A stretch of DNA of 64,000 bases from Bacteroidota bacterium (lineage in GTDB: Bacteria; Bacteroidota; Bacteroidia; Cytophagales; Cyclobacteriaceae), in the NCBI GenBank assembly GCA_018267285.1, contig JAFDYU010000004.1, positions 22,399 to 86,398 on the forward strand, read 5' to 3'. Made by a program: the position numbers and the translations under genes. A model generated the notes under the pieces. The model did not search any database. It was not told where the DNA came from and saw only the letters and a list, made by a program, of their open reading frames with translations. Below, piece after piece: positions 17,553 through 25,978 of the stretch; position 1 is the first letter of the stretch; every line of letters starts with the position of its first letter.

Positions 17553-18500
17553 TTATTTCTTTCCGTTCAGACTCAGTTTTAATTTTTTGGCGCGGTCGGG
17601 GTAGTCGGTGATTATACCGTCAACACCCATCTCCTTTAATTCTTTCATGTCTATCTCCTCATTAACCGTCCACGGAACAACCCGTAACCGGGCAAGGTTA
17701 TTCGTAGATTTGGTTTCTCGTGTGGGGGTTTTTCCGTGCAGAAAAATAATTTCGTTTTTGTCAAGCAGATGAAACTCCGGGCTGTAGAGGTCGGGTACAA
17801 ATCCTAAATCACTCAGGTTTTCGTTAATCGTTTTTAAATTTTCTATCAACAACGCTAACCTTACTTGTGGGTGTTTTTGGTGCCAGTATTTTAACACCCG
17901 CATGTCGAACGATTGAATCACAACACGGTTCCACGGCAAGTACTCGTCTATTAAATTAAAGACCAGATCGGAGAATACATTTGGCTTAGGGTAGAATTTT
18001 TCATCGGTGCGCGGTGAGCCTTTTATTTCGATGTTGTAATCAACTTCGTAGCGGCCAAAATTTTTGATATGATTTTCTACAGCCACAATTACATCGGCCA
18101 GCAACGGCTTGATGGTTTTTGTTTTTAGTTGCTGCGGAAATTCAGGGTTTCCTTTCGAGCCGCAATCGCACAGCCTCACTTGTTCGTAGGTCATCCGATA
18201 GATGTTGTATTTTTTTTCATCGGTCGGTTTGATTTCGTTTCCATTTGGATCAAGACAGAAATTAGAATTCATATACGCATCGTGCGAAACAATCACTTGC
18301 TTGTCGCTGGTGATAGCCAAATCCATTTCTATGGTAGTTACGCCCGAATCAAGGGCAAGCAAAAAAGCGGGAATGGAGTTTTCGGGCATAAGGCCTCGTG
18401 CACCACGGTGGCCTTGCACATCAAATTTAGGAGTAACCAATTGTGCTTTCAATTCGTTACTTGCACACCCTAAAAAAATAAAAGCTACAAAAATTTTCAT
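17553..18500 (-). CDS. Glycerophosphodiester phosphodiesterase family protein
   Basis: 315 residues from the start at 18500, chosen because MKIFVAFIFLGC begins an export signal; 18548 would add 16 residues before it. The GDPD TIM-barrel motifs are complete: QGHRGARGLMPENSIPAF (His31, Arg32, Glu40), TIEMDLAITSD (Glu58, Asp60) and VSHDAYMN (His73), with WTVNEEIDMKELKEMGVDGIITDYPD at the end. It hydrolyses glycerophosphodiesters to glycerol-3-phosphate and an alcohol in the periplasm. Cys12 might be lipidated (F-L-G-C, atypical), or cleavage may occur after K-A-Q. Confidence 0.9.
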   Translation of the reverse strand: MKIFVAFIFLGCASNELKAQLVTPKFDVQGHRGARGLMPENSIPAFLLALDSGVTTIEMDLAITSDKQVIVSHDAYMNSNFCLDPNGNEIKPTDEKKYNIYRMTYEQVRLCDCGSKGNPEFPQQLKTKTIKPLLADVIVAVENHIKNFGRYEVDYNIEIKGSPRTDEKFYPKPNVFSDLVFNLIDEYLPWNRVVIQSFDMRVLKYWHQKHPQVRLALLIENLKTINENLSDLGFVPDLYSPEFHLLDKNEIIFLHGKTPTRETKSTNNLARLRVVPWTVNEEIDMKELKEMGVDGIITDYPDRAKKLKLSLNGKK

Positions 18501-18619
18501 CGCTCGAAATTTAAAAATAATTGGCTTCACTCCGATTATTTTCATCAAAAAACTGATCTGTGGTTATCCGTGCAATCTGAGCTAAACTCCATTAACTTTA
18601 CGCTTCAATTTTTTATTCC

Positions 18620-20599
18620 ATGAAGTTTTCACGCAAAAAATATACAGACGAAACGCTCCTTTCTCTTTACGAATCGCTTCTTCGCCCGCGCCTGATCGAA
18701 GAAAAAATGCTCATCTTATTACGTCAAAATAAAATCAGCAAATGGTTTAGCGGAATCGGCCAGGAGGCAATCTCCGTGGGCATCACCTCGGCTCTGGATC
18801 AAGACGAATATATTTTGCCGATGCACCGAAACCTCAGTGTGTTCATCGGGCGCAACATGCCGTTCGACCGCCTGTTTGCACAGTGGCAAGGAACTCTAAA
18901 AGGTTATACCAAGGGGCGCGACCGGTCTTTTCACTTCGGCACAAACGAGCATCATATTGTTGGCATGATCTCGCACCTGGGGCCGCAAAACGGAGTAGCC
19001 GATGGAATTGCACTTGCCACAAAATTGAAAAAAGAAAACAAAGTAACCGTTGTTTTCAATGGCGATGGCGGCACAAGCGAAGGAGATTTTCACGAAGCGG
19101 TTAACGTGGCAGCCGTGTGGGACCTGCCCGTGATTTTTGTGATCGAAAACAACGGCTACGGGTTGTCAACCCCGAGCAATGAACAGTTTCGCTGCAAACA
19201 ATTTATCGACAAAGCCATCGGCTACGGCATTGAAGGTGTACAGGTTGATGGCAACAACATTCTTGAAGTGTACGATACCGTAAAAAACCTGGCGGGCAGC
19301 ATTCGTAATAAACCAAGGCCGATGTTGTTAGAATGCCTCACCTTTAGAATGCGCGGGCATGAAGAAGCCAGCGGCACAAAATATGTTCCGAAGGAATTGA
19401 TGGAAGCCTGGGCTAAGAAAGATCCGGTCGAAAATTTTGAAAAGTATTTATTAAAAGAAGATGTTATCGATCAAAAAACGATCGACACCATACGCAAAAA
19501 AATAAAAAAGTGGATTGAAGATGGGCTTGCTACGGCTTTTGAAGAAACATACCCGGAGCCAAGTACAGAAAGAGAATTGAACGATGTGTATGCACCCTTC
19601 GATCAAATTGTGATCAATCCTTCATCGGAAAAAAAATCGGAAAAAAGATTTATTGATGCCCTCAGCGATGGCCTACGGCAGAGTATGGAAAAACACCCCA
19701 ACCTGATATTGATGGGCCAGGACATTGCCGACTATGGCGGTGTGTTTAAAATTACAGATGGTTTTGTAAAACTATTTGGCAAAGACCGGGTGCGAAACAC
19801 TCCCCTTTGCGAAGCTGCGATTGTTGGCACCAGCCTCGGCCTTTCCATCAAAGGAATGAAGGCGATGGTAGAAATGCAGTTTGCCGATTTCGTAACCGAA
19901 GGCTTCAATCAAATTGTAAATAACCTTGCCAAAACGCACTGGCGCTGGGGGCAAAACGCTGATGTGGTGGTGCGCATGCCAACAGGCGCGGGCACCGCAG
20001 CAGGGCCGTTTCACTCGCAAAGCAACGAAGCTTGGTTTTTTCATACACCGGGATTGAAAATTGTTTATCCTTCTAACCCCCACGATGCCAAAGGATTGCT
20101 GTGTGCAGCCCTTGAAGACCCAAACCCTTACCTGTATTTTGAACACAAACTTTTGTATCGCTCTGTAAAAGATATTGTGCCAGACGATTACTTTACCATT
20201 GAGATCGGAAAAGCAAAATTAGTAAACGAAGGAAGCGACCTGTCCATCATCACCTACGGAATGGGCGTGCACTGGGCACAGGAAATTCTTGACGAAATGA
20301 AAGAAGTGAAAGCCGATGTACTCGATTTACGCACCTTACTTCCGTGGGATAAAGAGGCCGTTGAAGAAACGGTGGAGAAAACCAATCGTGTTTTGATTTT
20401 GCATGAAGACACATTGACCGGAGGAATTGGTGGAGAGATTGCCGCGTGGATAAGCGAAAATTGTTTCAATCATTTGGATGCGCCCGTAATGCGTGTGGCA
20501 TCGCTTGATACGGCTATTCCTTTTGCACCTACATTAGAGAATAATTTCTTGCCCAAACAGAGGTTGAAGGCAACCATTGAAAAACTTTTGAAATATTGA
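18620..20599 (+). CDS. Branched-chain 2-oxoacid dehydrogenase E1, alpha-beta fusion
   Basis: 659 residues combining both E1 subunits. Residues 1 to about 330 are the alpha part, with the thiamine diphosphate motif Gly148-Asp-Gly ending in Asn177-Asn178 (FNGDGGTSEGDFHEAVNVA). About 340-659 are the beta part (LILMGQDIADYGGVFKIT, NTPLCEAAIVGTSLGLS, ILHEDTLTGGIGGEIAAWI). It decarboxylates branched-chain 2-oxoacids for the BCKDH complex, supplying branched primers for iso-fatty acids. Such a fusion is, as far as I know, common in Bacteroidota. E2 and E3 are not nearby. A near-consensus -7 (TAACTTTA, 18593-18600) lies 19 bases before the ATG. Confidence 0.92.
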   Translation: MKFSRKKYTDETLLSLYESLLRPRLIEEKMLILLRQNKISKWFSGIGQEAISVGITSALDQDEYILPMHRNLSVFIGRNMPFDRLFAQWQGTLKGYTKGRDRSFHFGTNEHHIVGMISHLGPQNGVADGIALATKLKKENKVTVVFNGDGGTSEGDFHEAVNVAAVWDLPVIFVIENNGYGLSTPSNEQFRCKQFIDKAIGYGIEGVQVDGNNILEVYDTVKNLAGSIRNKPRPMLLECLTFRMRGHEEASGTKYVPKELMEAWAKKDPVENFEKYLLKEDVIDQKTIDTIRKKIKKWIEDGLATAFEETYPEPSTERELNDVYAPFDQIVINPSSEKKSEKRFIDALSDGLRQSMEKHPNLILMGQDIADYGGVFKITDGFVKLFGKDRVRNTPLCEAAIVGTSLGLSIKGMKAMVEMQFADFVTEGFNQIVNNLAKTHWRWGQNADVVVRMPTGAGTAAGPFHSQSNEAWFFHTPGLKIVYPSNPHDAKGLLCAALEDPNPYLYFEHKLLYRSVKDIVPDDYFTIEIGKAKLVNEGSDLSIITYGMGVHWAQEILDEMKEVKADVLDLRTLLPWDKEAVEETVEKTNRVLILHEDTLTGGIGGEIAAWISENCFNHLDAPVMRVASLDTAIPFAPTLENNFLPKQRLKATIEKLLKY

Positions 20600-20613
20600 T
20601 GTTTGCGTGACGA

Positions 20614-20670
20614 TCAGGTTTTACAACCTGACGGTGCAAGTTTTGTTTGTGTCAGGTCGGAAGACCTGAC
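20614..20670. repeat. Double-hairpin intergenic repeat
   Basis: First hairpin: TCAGGTT (20614-20620), loop TTAC, AACCTGA (20625-20631). Second: GTCAGGTC (20651-20658), GNRA-type loop GGAA, GACCTGAC (20663-20670). Both stems are perfect and share the CAGGT core. It lies 15 bases after the BCKDH E1 stop and before the repeat-rich protein gene. Compare the decayed version at 6183-6280. Likely a dispersed short repeat that may also end transcription of the upstream gene, though no T run follows. Confidence 0.7.
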
Positions 20671-20733
20671 AAACACGGAAAATATCGATTGCTGTTTTTT
20701 GGCTATCTTAGCCTGCATTTACCAAGTCAAAAA

Positions 20734-23451
20734 TTGAATAAAGTCAGGATAAATAATAAGATAGCACCATTCCTTGCTGTTTTGGCGGTGTTTTCTTTTT
20801 ATTTATTACCCTCATCCGTTTTTGCTCAGAACACCAAAGGCGATAAGCCCGCGGTAAAACAAAATCCAATTCTTCGAATCCCAAAAATCAAATCGAAGAA
20901 AAAAGGTGGAGACAAAGCATACACCCGAGATATTTCGGGGAGAAGGCGGATACGCACAAAAAATAAATCATCGGCTGCCCACGCTGTTATCGTACAGCCG
21001 TCCCCGTACGCCAAAAGAAAATCGAAGGGTAAAGATAGGCCTTACAAGTTCCCGCCCGGAAAGAGCACACAGATACGTTCGAGATCTGCGGACGCAGCGC
21101 GCAATAATGTTTTTCCCAATACAAGCCAGTTCATCAGCAACCCCTCTCCTCGCCCCCGCGACAACCAGCATGTAGTCTCCAATCGTGAGGCTTTAATGAG
21201 GGCCAAAGCTATGTTTACCAAACCGAGGCCACCGGTAAAAAAGAAAATCCTCACCGGGCGAACGGCCTCCCGCTCGTATGTAACACGTGGCCGAAAAAAT
21301 GTGTATTGGGGAAAATTTAGAAAAGGAGAAAGGCCCATCACCACAGACATCACGGGAAGAACCTTGCGTGCAAAAAATTTCCACACCCCCGGGTTGGGCG
21401 TAATCCCTGCAAATGCTATTTACAAACAACGAAAACGAAATGCAGGCGACCGTCCGTATAAAGACACTTTCAATAAAAGGTACGTATCATCGCCAAGAAT
21501 AAATAGACCCTGGCGCGGGGATATTTCGGGGCATGCAATAAGGCGGAGAAAACCCAAAACATCTCAGCAAGTCGGAGAAGGGTATGCTGTACTTTCCTTT
21601 ACCCGGAAAACCCGTGCGGGCAAACCACTGCCCGGCAGCGGCTATGCTTCTCGTTCCAGGTCAGGACGTACCTCTAAAGCAGTACCCGGCACCAAACCCG
21701 GATTGGGAGCCATTGGCTTTGCTATGTATTCGTTTAGGCTGCGAGGTTTAAAAGGCGTAAAAGGAGGAGGTAGCATAACCGGAAATTTTAACAACAACGG
21801 CCGGCCACTAGACAAAAAACCTCCCGGCATAGGCGGGCGCTTTCTTGATATTTTCCGCGGCAACATTAAAGCGCAGCGTTCGCAAGTGGGCGGGGGAAGC
21901 ATCAGTGGTAGAACGTTCAACAACGGAGGCTCACCCATAGATGTAAAAGGTCCCGGCTTGGGCGCACGATTTGTCGACAGATATCAAGGATCAATACGCG
22001 GGCAAAAAGGATTTACCCAGAATGGTTACGGATATGCGGGCGATTTTAAAACACGCAGACCTGTCCATGGAGGTGGAAGCATAAGCGGAAAGCGATGGAA
22101 TAACAACAGGCAACCAATCAATGTAAAAGGAGCCGGCATGGGTGCACGGTTTGTTGCATCGTATCGGGGAAACATTAGAGGGCGAAAAGCTTTTGGCGAA
22201 CAGGGTTACGGTTATGCGGGTAGCGTAAGAACAGGCCGACCGATAAAAGGAGGCGGGAGCATAAGCGGGCAACCTAGAAATAATTTCTTTCAGCCTATTG
22301 ATGTAAGAGCACCGGGCATAGGTGCACTTGGAGTTTCCACCTATCGGGGAAACCTGAAAGGCGTAAAAGCTTTTGGCGAACCGGGTTATGGCTATGCCGG
22401 AAACATTAAAACCGGAAGACCTGTGAAAGGAGGCGGAAGCATAAGCGGGCAACCCAGAAATAATTTCTTCCAGCCTATCGATGTAAGAGCCCCGGGCATA
22501 GGCGCACAGGGCATTTCTACTTATCAGGGAACCCTGAAAGGGGTAAAGGCCTTTGAGCAACCCGGCTATGCCTACTCGGGAAACATTAAAACAGGAAGAC
22601 CTGTGAAGGGTGGTGGTAGTGTAAGCGGCAAACTTTGGAACAACCACAATTCCCCAATTCAGGGAAAATCATTTTTACCTGCCGCACTGAAAGTATCAAT
22701 TTATTCGGGCAACATCAAAGCAAGAAGACCTGAGAAAGGCGGTGGCAGCGTGAGCGGTAAACTTTGGAACAACGACCAAAAGCCAATCATGGTTCAAATT
22801 CCGGTTACTGCCGAAGCCCGGAGCATTGGGTACAGTGGTTTTATCCGTCAAAAGCTATTCTCAAAAAAATATATTCATAACCCCAACGCCAAAGCCGAAG
22901 CGTTGAAAAAAGAACGGCCTGATAAATCCACCTATAGTATTGGTGGCATGGCTGTGCGTACGCCTGCCAAAGAATACGAACGCAATAAATTAGCTGCACT
23001 CGGAGCGCTAAAAGGAGAATCGGCCGGAAAAAATTCGTTGCGGGCTCTTGAATACAGTTCTAAAATTAAATTGGTTTGGATTAATGTCTTTGATAAAAAT
23101 GTGAAACGCTCGGGCCGGGTGCCCATGAAAAAATACGTTCACAACCCAAACAGCAAAAAAGGTGCACTGATGGTTTTTGCTCCAAGCCGAGCCAATGCCC
23201 GGATCAAAGATTTGCAAGTCAATGTAAAAATGAGCAAGCCAAACGGAAAAAATTTACACCCCGATGCTCAGTTTGCCCACGGTTACCGCAACAATGTAAA
23301 GCAAGATCGCACGGTATTAATGAACTTGAAGTTGAAATGGGCCAAGCTTTTCAAAAAGAACGACACGCAACCGCGCGCAGTGAAAGAAAAAATACGCAAA
23401 CCCCGCTACGACAAACGCGAACGCGATCTTTGGAAAGATTTATACGATTAA
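20734..23451 (+). CDS. Basic, repeat-rich secreted protein, unknown function
   Basis: Start unclear: no in-frame ATG precedes the signal peptide. TTG at 20734 gives a basic n-region, a hydrophobic core and cleavage after V-F-A-Q near residue 32; the longer TTG at 20647 lies inside a hairpin repeat. About 905 residues, very rich in Arg, Lys and Gly. The N-terminal third has R-I-R/R-P-Y-K motifs. The centre holds seven G-G-G-S-I/V-S/T-G units (21763-22737 and on). The C-terminal part repeats KYIHNPNAKAEALKK / KYVHNPNSKKGALMV and ends in a charged tail (KRERDLWKDLYD). No catalytic motif. Perhaps a surface or periplasmic scaffold; no family is recognised. A weak -7 (TATCTTAG, 20704-20711) precedes the start. 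Confidence 0.72.
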   Translation: MNKVRINNKIAPFLAVLAVFSFYLLPSSVFAQNTKGDKPAVKQNPILRIPKIKSKKKGGDKAYTRDISGRRRIRTKNKSSAAHAVIVQPSPYAKRKSKGKDRPYKFPPGKSTQIRSRSADAARNNVFPNTSQFISNPSPRPRDNQHVVSNREALMRAKAMFTKPRPPVKKKILTGRTASRSYVTRGRKNVYWGKFRKGERPITTDITGRTLRAKNFHTPGLGVIPANAIYKQRKRNAGDRPYKDTFNKRYVSSPRINRPWRGDISGHAIRRRKPKTSQQVGEGYAVLSFTRKTRAGKPLPGSGYASRSRSGRTSKAVPGTKPGLGAIGFAMYSFRLRGLKGVKGGGSITGNFNNNGRPLDKKPPGIGGRFLDIFRGNIKAQRSQVGGGSISGRTFNNGGSPIDVKGPGLGARFVDRYQGSIRGQKGFTQNGYGYAGDFKTRRPVHGGGSISGKRWNNNRQPINVKGAGMGARFVASYRGNIRGRKAFGEQGYGYAGSVRTGRPIKGGGSISGQPRNNFFQPIDVRAPGIGALGVSTYRGNLKGVKAFGEPGYGYAGNIKTGRPVKGGGSISGQPRNNFFQPIDVRAPGIGAQGISTYQGTLKGVKAFEQPGYAYSGNIKTGRPVKGGGSVSGKLWNNHNSPIQGKSFLPAALKVSIYSGNIKARRPEKGGGSVSGKLWNNDQKPIMVQIPVTAEARSIGYSGFIRQKLFSKKYIHNPNAKAEALKKERPDKSTYSIGGMAVRTPAKEYERNKLAALGALKGESAGKNSLRALEYSSKIKLVWINVFDKNVKRSGRVPMKKYVHNPNSKKGALMVFAPSRANARIKDLQVNVKMSKPNGKNLHPDAQFAHGYRNNVKQDRTVLMNLKLKWAKLFKKNDTQPRAVKEKIRKPRYDKRERDLWKDLYD
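21763..22866 (+). repeat. In-gene tandem repeat array, 60-residue period
   Basis: Seven copies of a unit opening with codons for G-G-G-S-I/V-S/T-G start at 21763, 21889, 22069, 22249, 22429, 22609 and 22738. Spacings are 126, 180, 180, 180, 180 and 129 bases. Full units also carry W/F-N-N, P-I-D-V, G-A-R-F-V and GYGYAG segments. The copies at 22249 and 22429 are nearly identical in DNA, including silent positions, which points to recent duplication or gene conversion. Copy number may vary between strains. Confidence 0.85.
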
Positions 23452-23467
23452 AATATTTCCAGCCGAA

Positions 23468-23866
23468 TCACCATTCAAAATTAACCGTTTGTTTAAGTGC
23501 CTCGGATAGGCTCATCGCCACCGGGCATGTGATGGCCGCATTTTTTAATTTTTGTTTTTGAACATCGGTGGCGATCAAGTTTGGGTGTGAAAATGTGATT
23601 TTTATCTCTGCAATTTTACGCGGGTTGGCCGTCATAACTTTCACCACCTCGGTTTTCAATCCTTTTAAAACAACACCCTCGCGATTGGCCACCTGCCCCA
23701 TAATGGTCATCATACAACTGCTTAATGCCGCGCTAACCAAGTCTGTGGGGCTAAATGCTTCTCCCCTCCCCTGGTTATCGGTGGGCGCATCGGTATGAAT
23801 TGTTGACTGTGATTTTAAGTGAACCGCCTCTGTGCGTAAATCCCCCAAATAGGTTACCGTTGCCAT
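23468..23866 (-). CDS. OsmC/Ohr family peroxidase-like protein
   Basis: 132 residues from MATVTYLGDLRTEAVHLKSQ; an in-frame ATG four codons earlier (23878) is also possible. OsmC-family proteins reduce organic hydroperoxides with two Cys residues. Here these are Cys51 (LVSAALSSCMMT) and Cys114 (AAITCPVAMSLS), both in the expected contexts, and Glu36 precedes the AFSPTDL segment. Cytoplasmic, with no signal. Its 3' end faces the end of the repeat-rich protein gene. It cannot be assigned firmly to the Ohr, OsmC or YhfA subgroup, though the single-domain YhfA-like form fits best. Confidence 0.87.
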   Translation of the reverse strand: MATVTYLGDLRTEAVHLKSQSTIHTDAPTDNQGRGEAFSPTDLVSAALSSCMMTIMGQVANREGVVLKGLKTEVVKVMTANPRKIAEIKITFSHPNLIATDVQKQKLKNAAITCPVAMSLSEALKQTVNFEW

Positions 23867-23943
23867 AACATTTTCCATACAAACTCAATTTGATTTTTTT
23901 TCGTTAATCTTGGGGAGTAAATTTCCGAATAATTGAGGGTGTT

Positions 23944-24696
23944 GTGAAGCGAATCAGCAATATTTTATTAGCCGTATTTATTCTTTTTTCGGTGATTGTC
24001 TTGCCGGCTCAAACGCAGGACAGCTACGCGTACAATTCTGAATTTACCTGGGGCATCAACAAAAATTCATTCGGGGGGTTGATTGGTGGATTTACATTTA
24101 AGTCTGCCCGAAGGATCAACAAAAACATGTTCGAGACCTTTGGCCTTGAAATCATGAACGTAAAAAACCCACACGAAGTGCGCCTGCAATCTTCGTCCAG
24201 CGGAAATTATTTTTTATTTGGTAAGACTCATTATTTATACGCACTCCGCACACAATACGGGCGCGACATTATACTCTTCACCAAAGGGCCTCAACAAGGC
24301 GTAGAAGTTAAGGCTGTGTTTGCGGCCGGCCCAACCATCGGCATTGTTGCTCCCTATTACGTGCAAATAAGCGATCCTAGCTCTCCGTATTACAATACGG
24401 TGAATGTTCCCTATACAGGACCCAACGATCAGCCTTTCAATAATATTCAAGGTTCGGGAAGCTTGTTTCAGGGAATTGGCAATTCTAATATTCAATTGGG
24501 CGGGAATTTTAAAGTAGCATTGAATTTTGAATTGGGGGCAAGCAAAAATCAGGTGTCGGGGTTTGAGGCCGGGTTTTTACTCGATGCGTATTTTAAAAAA
24601 GTAAATTTGATGTATTCCGACCCCTCCACACCGGTAGAAAATTATTCGCTCTACCCCACGGTGTTCATCACGCTCTTTTACGGCAGCCGCAGATAA
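23944..24696 (+). CDS. Predicted outer-membrane beta-barrel protein
   Basis: 250 residues, starting with GTG (MKRISNILLAVFILFSVIV...), with a signal peptide cleaved after L-P-A-Q. Amphipathic strands run through the whole length (TWGINKNSFGGLIGGFTF, IQLGGNFKVALNFELGA, EAGFLLDAYFKKVNLMY), ending TVFITLFYGSRR. It looks like a porin-fold family protein conserved in Cytophagales, but I cannot name it. An imperfect -7 (TAATCTTG, 23905-23912) lies upstream. It ends one base from the convergent rodA stop. Confidence 0.68.
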   Translation: MKRISNILLAVFILFSVIVLPAQTQDSYAYNSEFTWGINKNSFGGLIGGFTFKSARRINKNMFETFGLEIMNVKNPHEVRLQSSSSGNYFLFGKTHYLYALRTQYGRDIILFTKGPQQGVEVKAVFAAGPTIGIVAPYYVQISDPSSPYYNTVNVPYTGPNDQPFNNIQGSGSLFQGIGNSNIQLGGNFKVALNFELGASKNQVSGFEAGFLLDAYFKKVNLMYSDPSTPVENYSLYPTVFITLFYGSRR

Positions 24697-24697
24697 A

Positions 24698-25978
24698 TTA
24701 AATCCGTTGCAACACGTGGCCCCTTTGGGCATCTAATTTCAATAAGATAAAAAGCAAAATTGTAAAACTCCACAGCGAAGAACCACCGTAACTGAAGAAC
24801 GGAAGCGGAATGCCGATAACCGGAACCAGCCCGATGGTCATGCCGATATTTACCACAAAGTGGAAAAAGAAAATTGAAGCCACGCTGTACCCATACGCGC
24901 GGGTGAAACGGTTTTTCTGGCGCTCTGCCAAAAAAAGAATGCGCAACAAAAAAGCAACAAACAAACCAATCACAATAGTGCTGCCAATCCACCCGTGTTC
25001 TTCACCTATGGTACAAAAAATAAAATCAGTGCTTTGGGCCGGCACAAAATCAAATTTAGTTTGCGTGCCTTTCAAAAACCCTTTCCCAAAAAAACCTCCG
25101 CTGCCTATGGCAATTTTGGACTGAGTTACATTCCAGCCAAATCCCAGCGGGTCGGCATCGGGATTGATAAGCGCCTTAACTCTATTTTGTTGATGTGGTT
25201 TTAAAACATCTTTTACGATGTAGTCCACACTGGCGATCACGCCACTAATCATTAGGGCAGCAAGGGTAAGTGTAACGATCCGTTTGATTTTTTTTCTGCG
25301 GTCAAAAACAATAAGCAATACCAGGATTGCGCCAATCGCTACGTACAGATAAGTTGGATCCGGAACGAGCAGCGTTAAAATAAAAATCACTGCGGCACAA
25401 ATGCCTACAATCAAAAGAAAAGGCGACATCCCTTCTCTAAAAAAAACCAAAATAAACGAAGCAAACACTAGGGCAGTTCCGGTATCTTTTTGAAGAAAGG
25501 TGAGCCCCATCGGCAAGCCTATTAAGACAAACAACAGGAATTGACTTCGTAAATTTTCCATCCGGAAGCCAACAGAACCGATAAACTTACCCACGGCAAG
25601 TGCCGTGATAAACTTTGCAAACTCCGAGGGTTGAATACCAAATGAGCCTATGCCGATCCATGCTTTGTTACCCCCTACTTCTTTGCCAATTACCGGAGTA
25701 AGCAACAATAAAAATAAAATCAACCCATAAAAAAAATAAGCAAACGTTTCGTAGAAACGCATGTCGATAATGGTAATAACAAACGCAACGAGAAAAGCGG
25801 CAACAATAAAAAGTAATTGACGACCTGAATTGAGCGACAAGTCAAAAACAGATTGATGGGTCTCGTCATAAACTGCTGCGTAGATGTTCAGCCACCCAAA
25901 TAAAACAAGCGCTCCGTACATGAACACGGTTGTCCAATCGATAGTACCCGATAGGTCATCGTCTCGCCTCATACTCAA
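24698..25978 (-). CDS. rodA: Rod-shape peptidoglycan polymerase RodA (SEDS family)
   Basis: SEDS glycosyltransferase that polymerises lipid II during side-wall growth, paired with PBP2. The 426 residues contain about ten membrane segments. Family motifs are present: IGSFGIQPSEFAKFITALAVGKF (conserved P-S-E-x-x-K), TFLQKDTGTALVF, the large extracytoplasmic loop with QNRVKALINPDADPLGFGWN, and GIPLPFFSYGGSSLWSF at the end. Its start overlaps the mrdA stop by four bases (ATGA), so the two are co-translated. Last gene of the mre-mrd cluster. Confidence 0.96.
   Translation of the reverse strand: MSMRRDDDLSGTIDWTTVFMYGALVLFGWLNIYAAVYDETHQSVFDLSLNSGRQLLFIVAAFLVAFVITIIDMRFYETFAYFFYGLILFLLLLTPVIGKEVGGNKAWIGIGSFGIQPSEFAKFITALAVGKFIGSVGFRMENLRSQFLLFVLIGLPMGLTFLQKDTGTALVFASFILVFFREGMSPFLLIVGICAAVIFILTLLVPDPTYLYVAIGAILVLLIVFDRRKKIKRIVTLTLAALMISGVIASVDYIVKDVLKPHQQNRVKALINPDADPLGFGWNVTQSKIAIGSGGFFGKGFLKGTQTKFDFVPAQSTDFIFCTIGEEHGWIGSTIVIGLFVAFLLRILFLAERQKNRFTRAYGYSVASIFFFHFVVNIGMTIGLVPVIGIPLPFFSYGGSSLWSFTILLFILLKLDAQRGHVLQRI

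Noticed and set aside
21991-22647. 218-codon open frame on the minus strand across the repeat array
   Set aside because: It mirrors the 60-residue repeats of the plus-strand gene and has no independent features; an antisense shadow of biased repeats.
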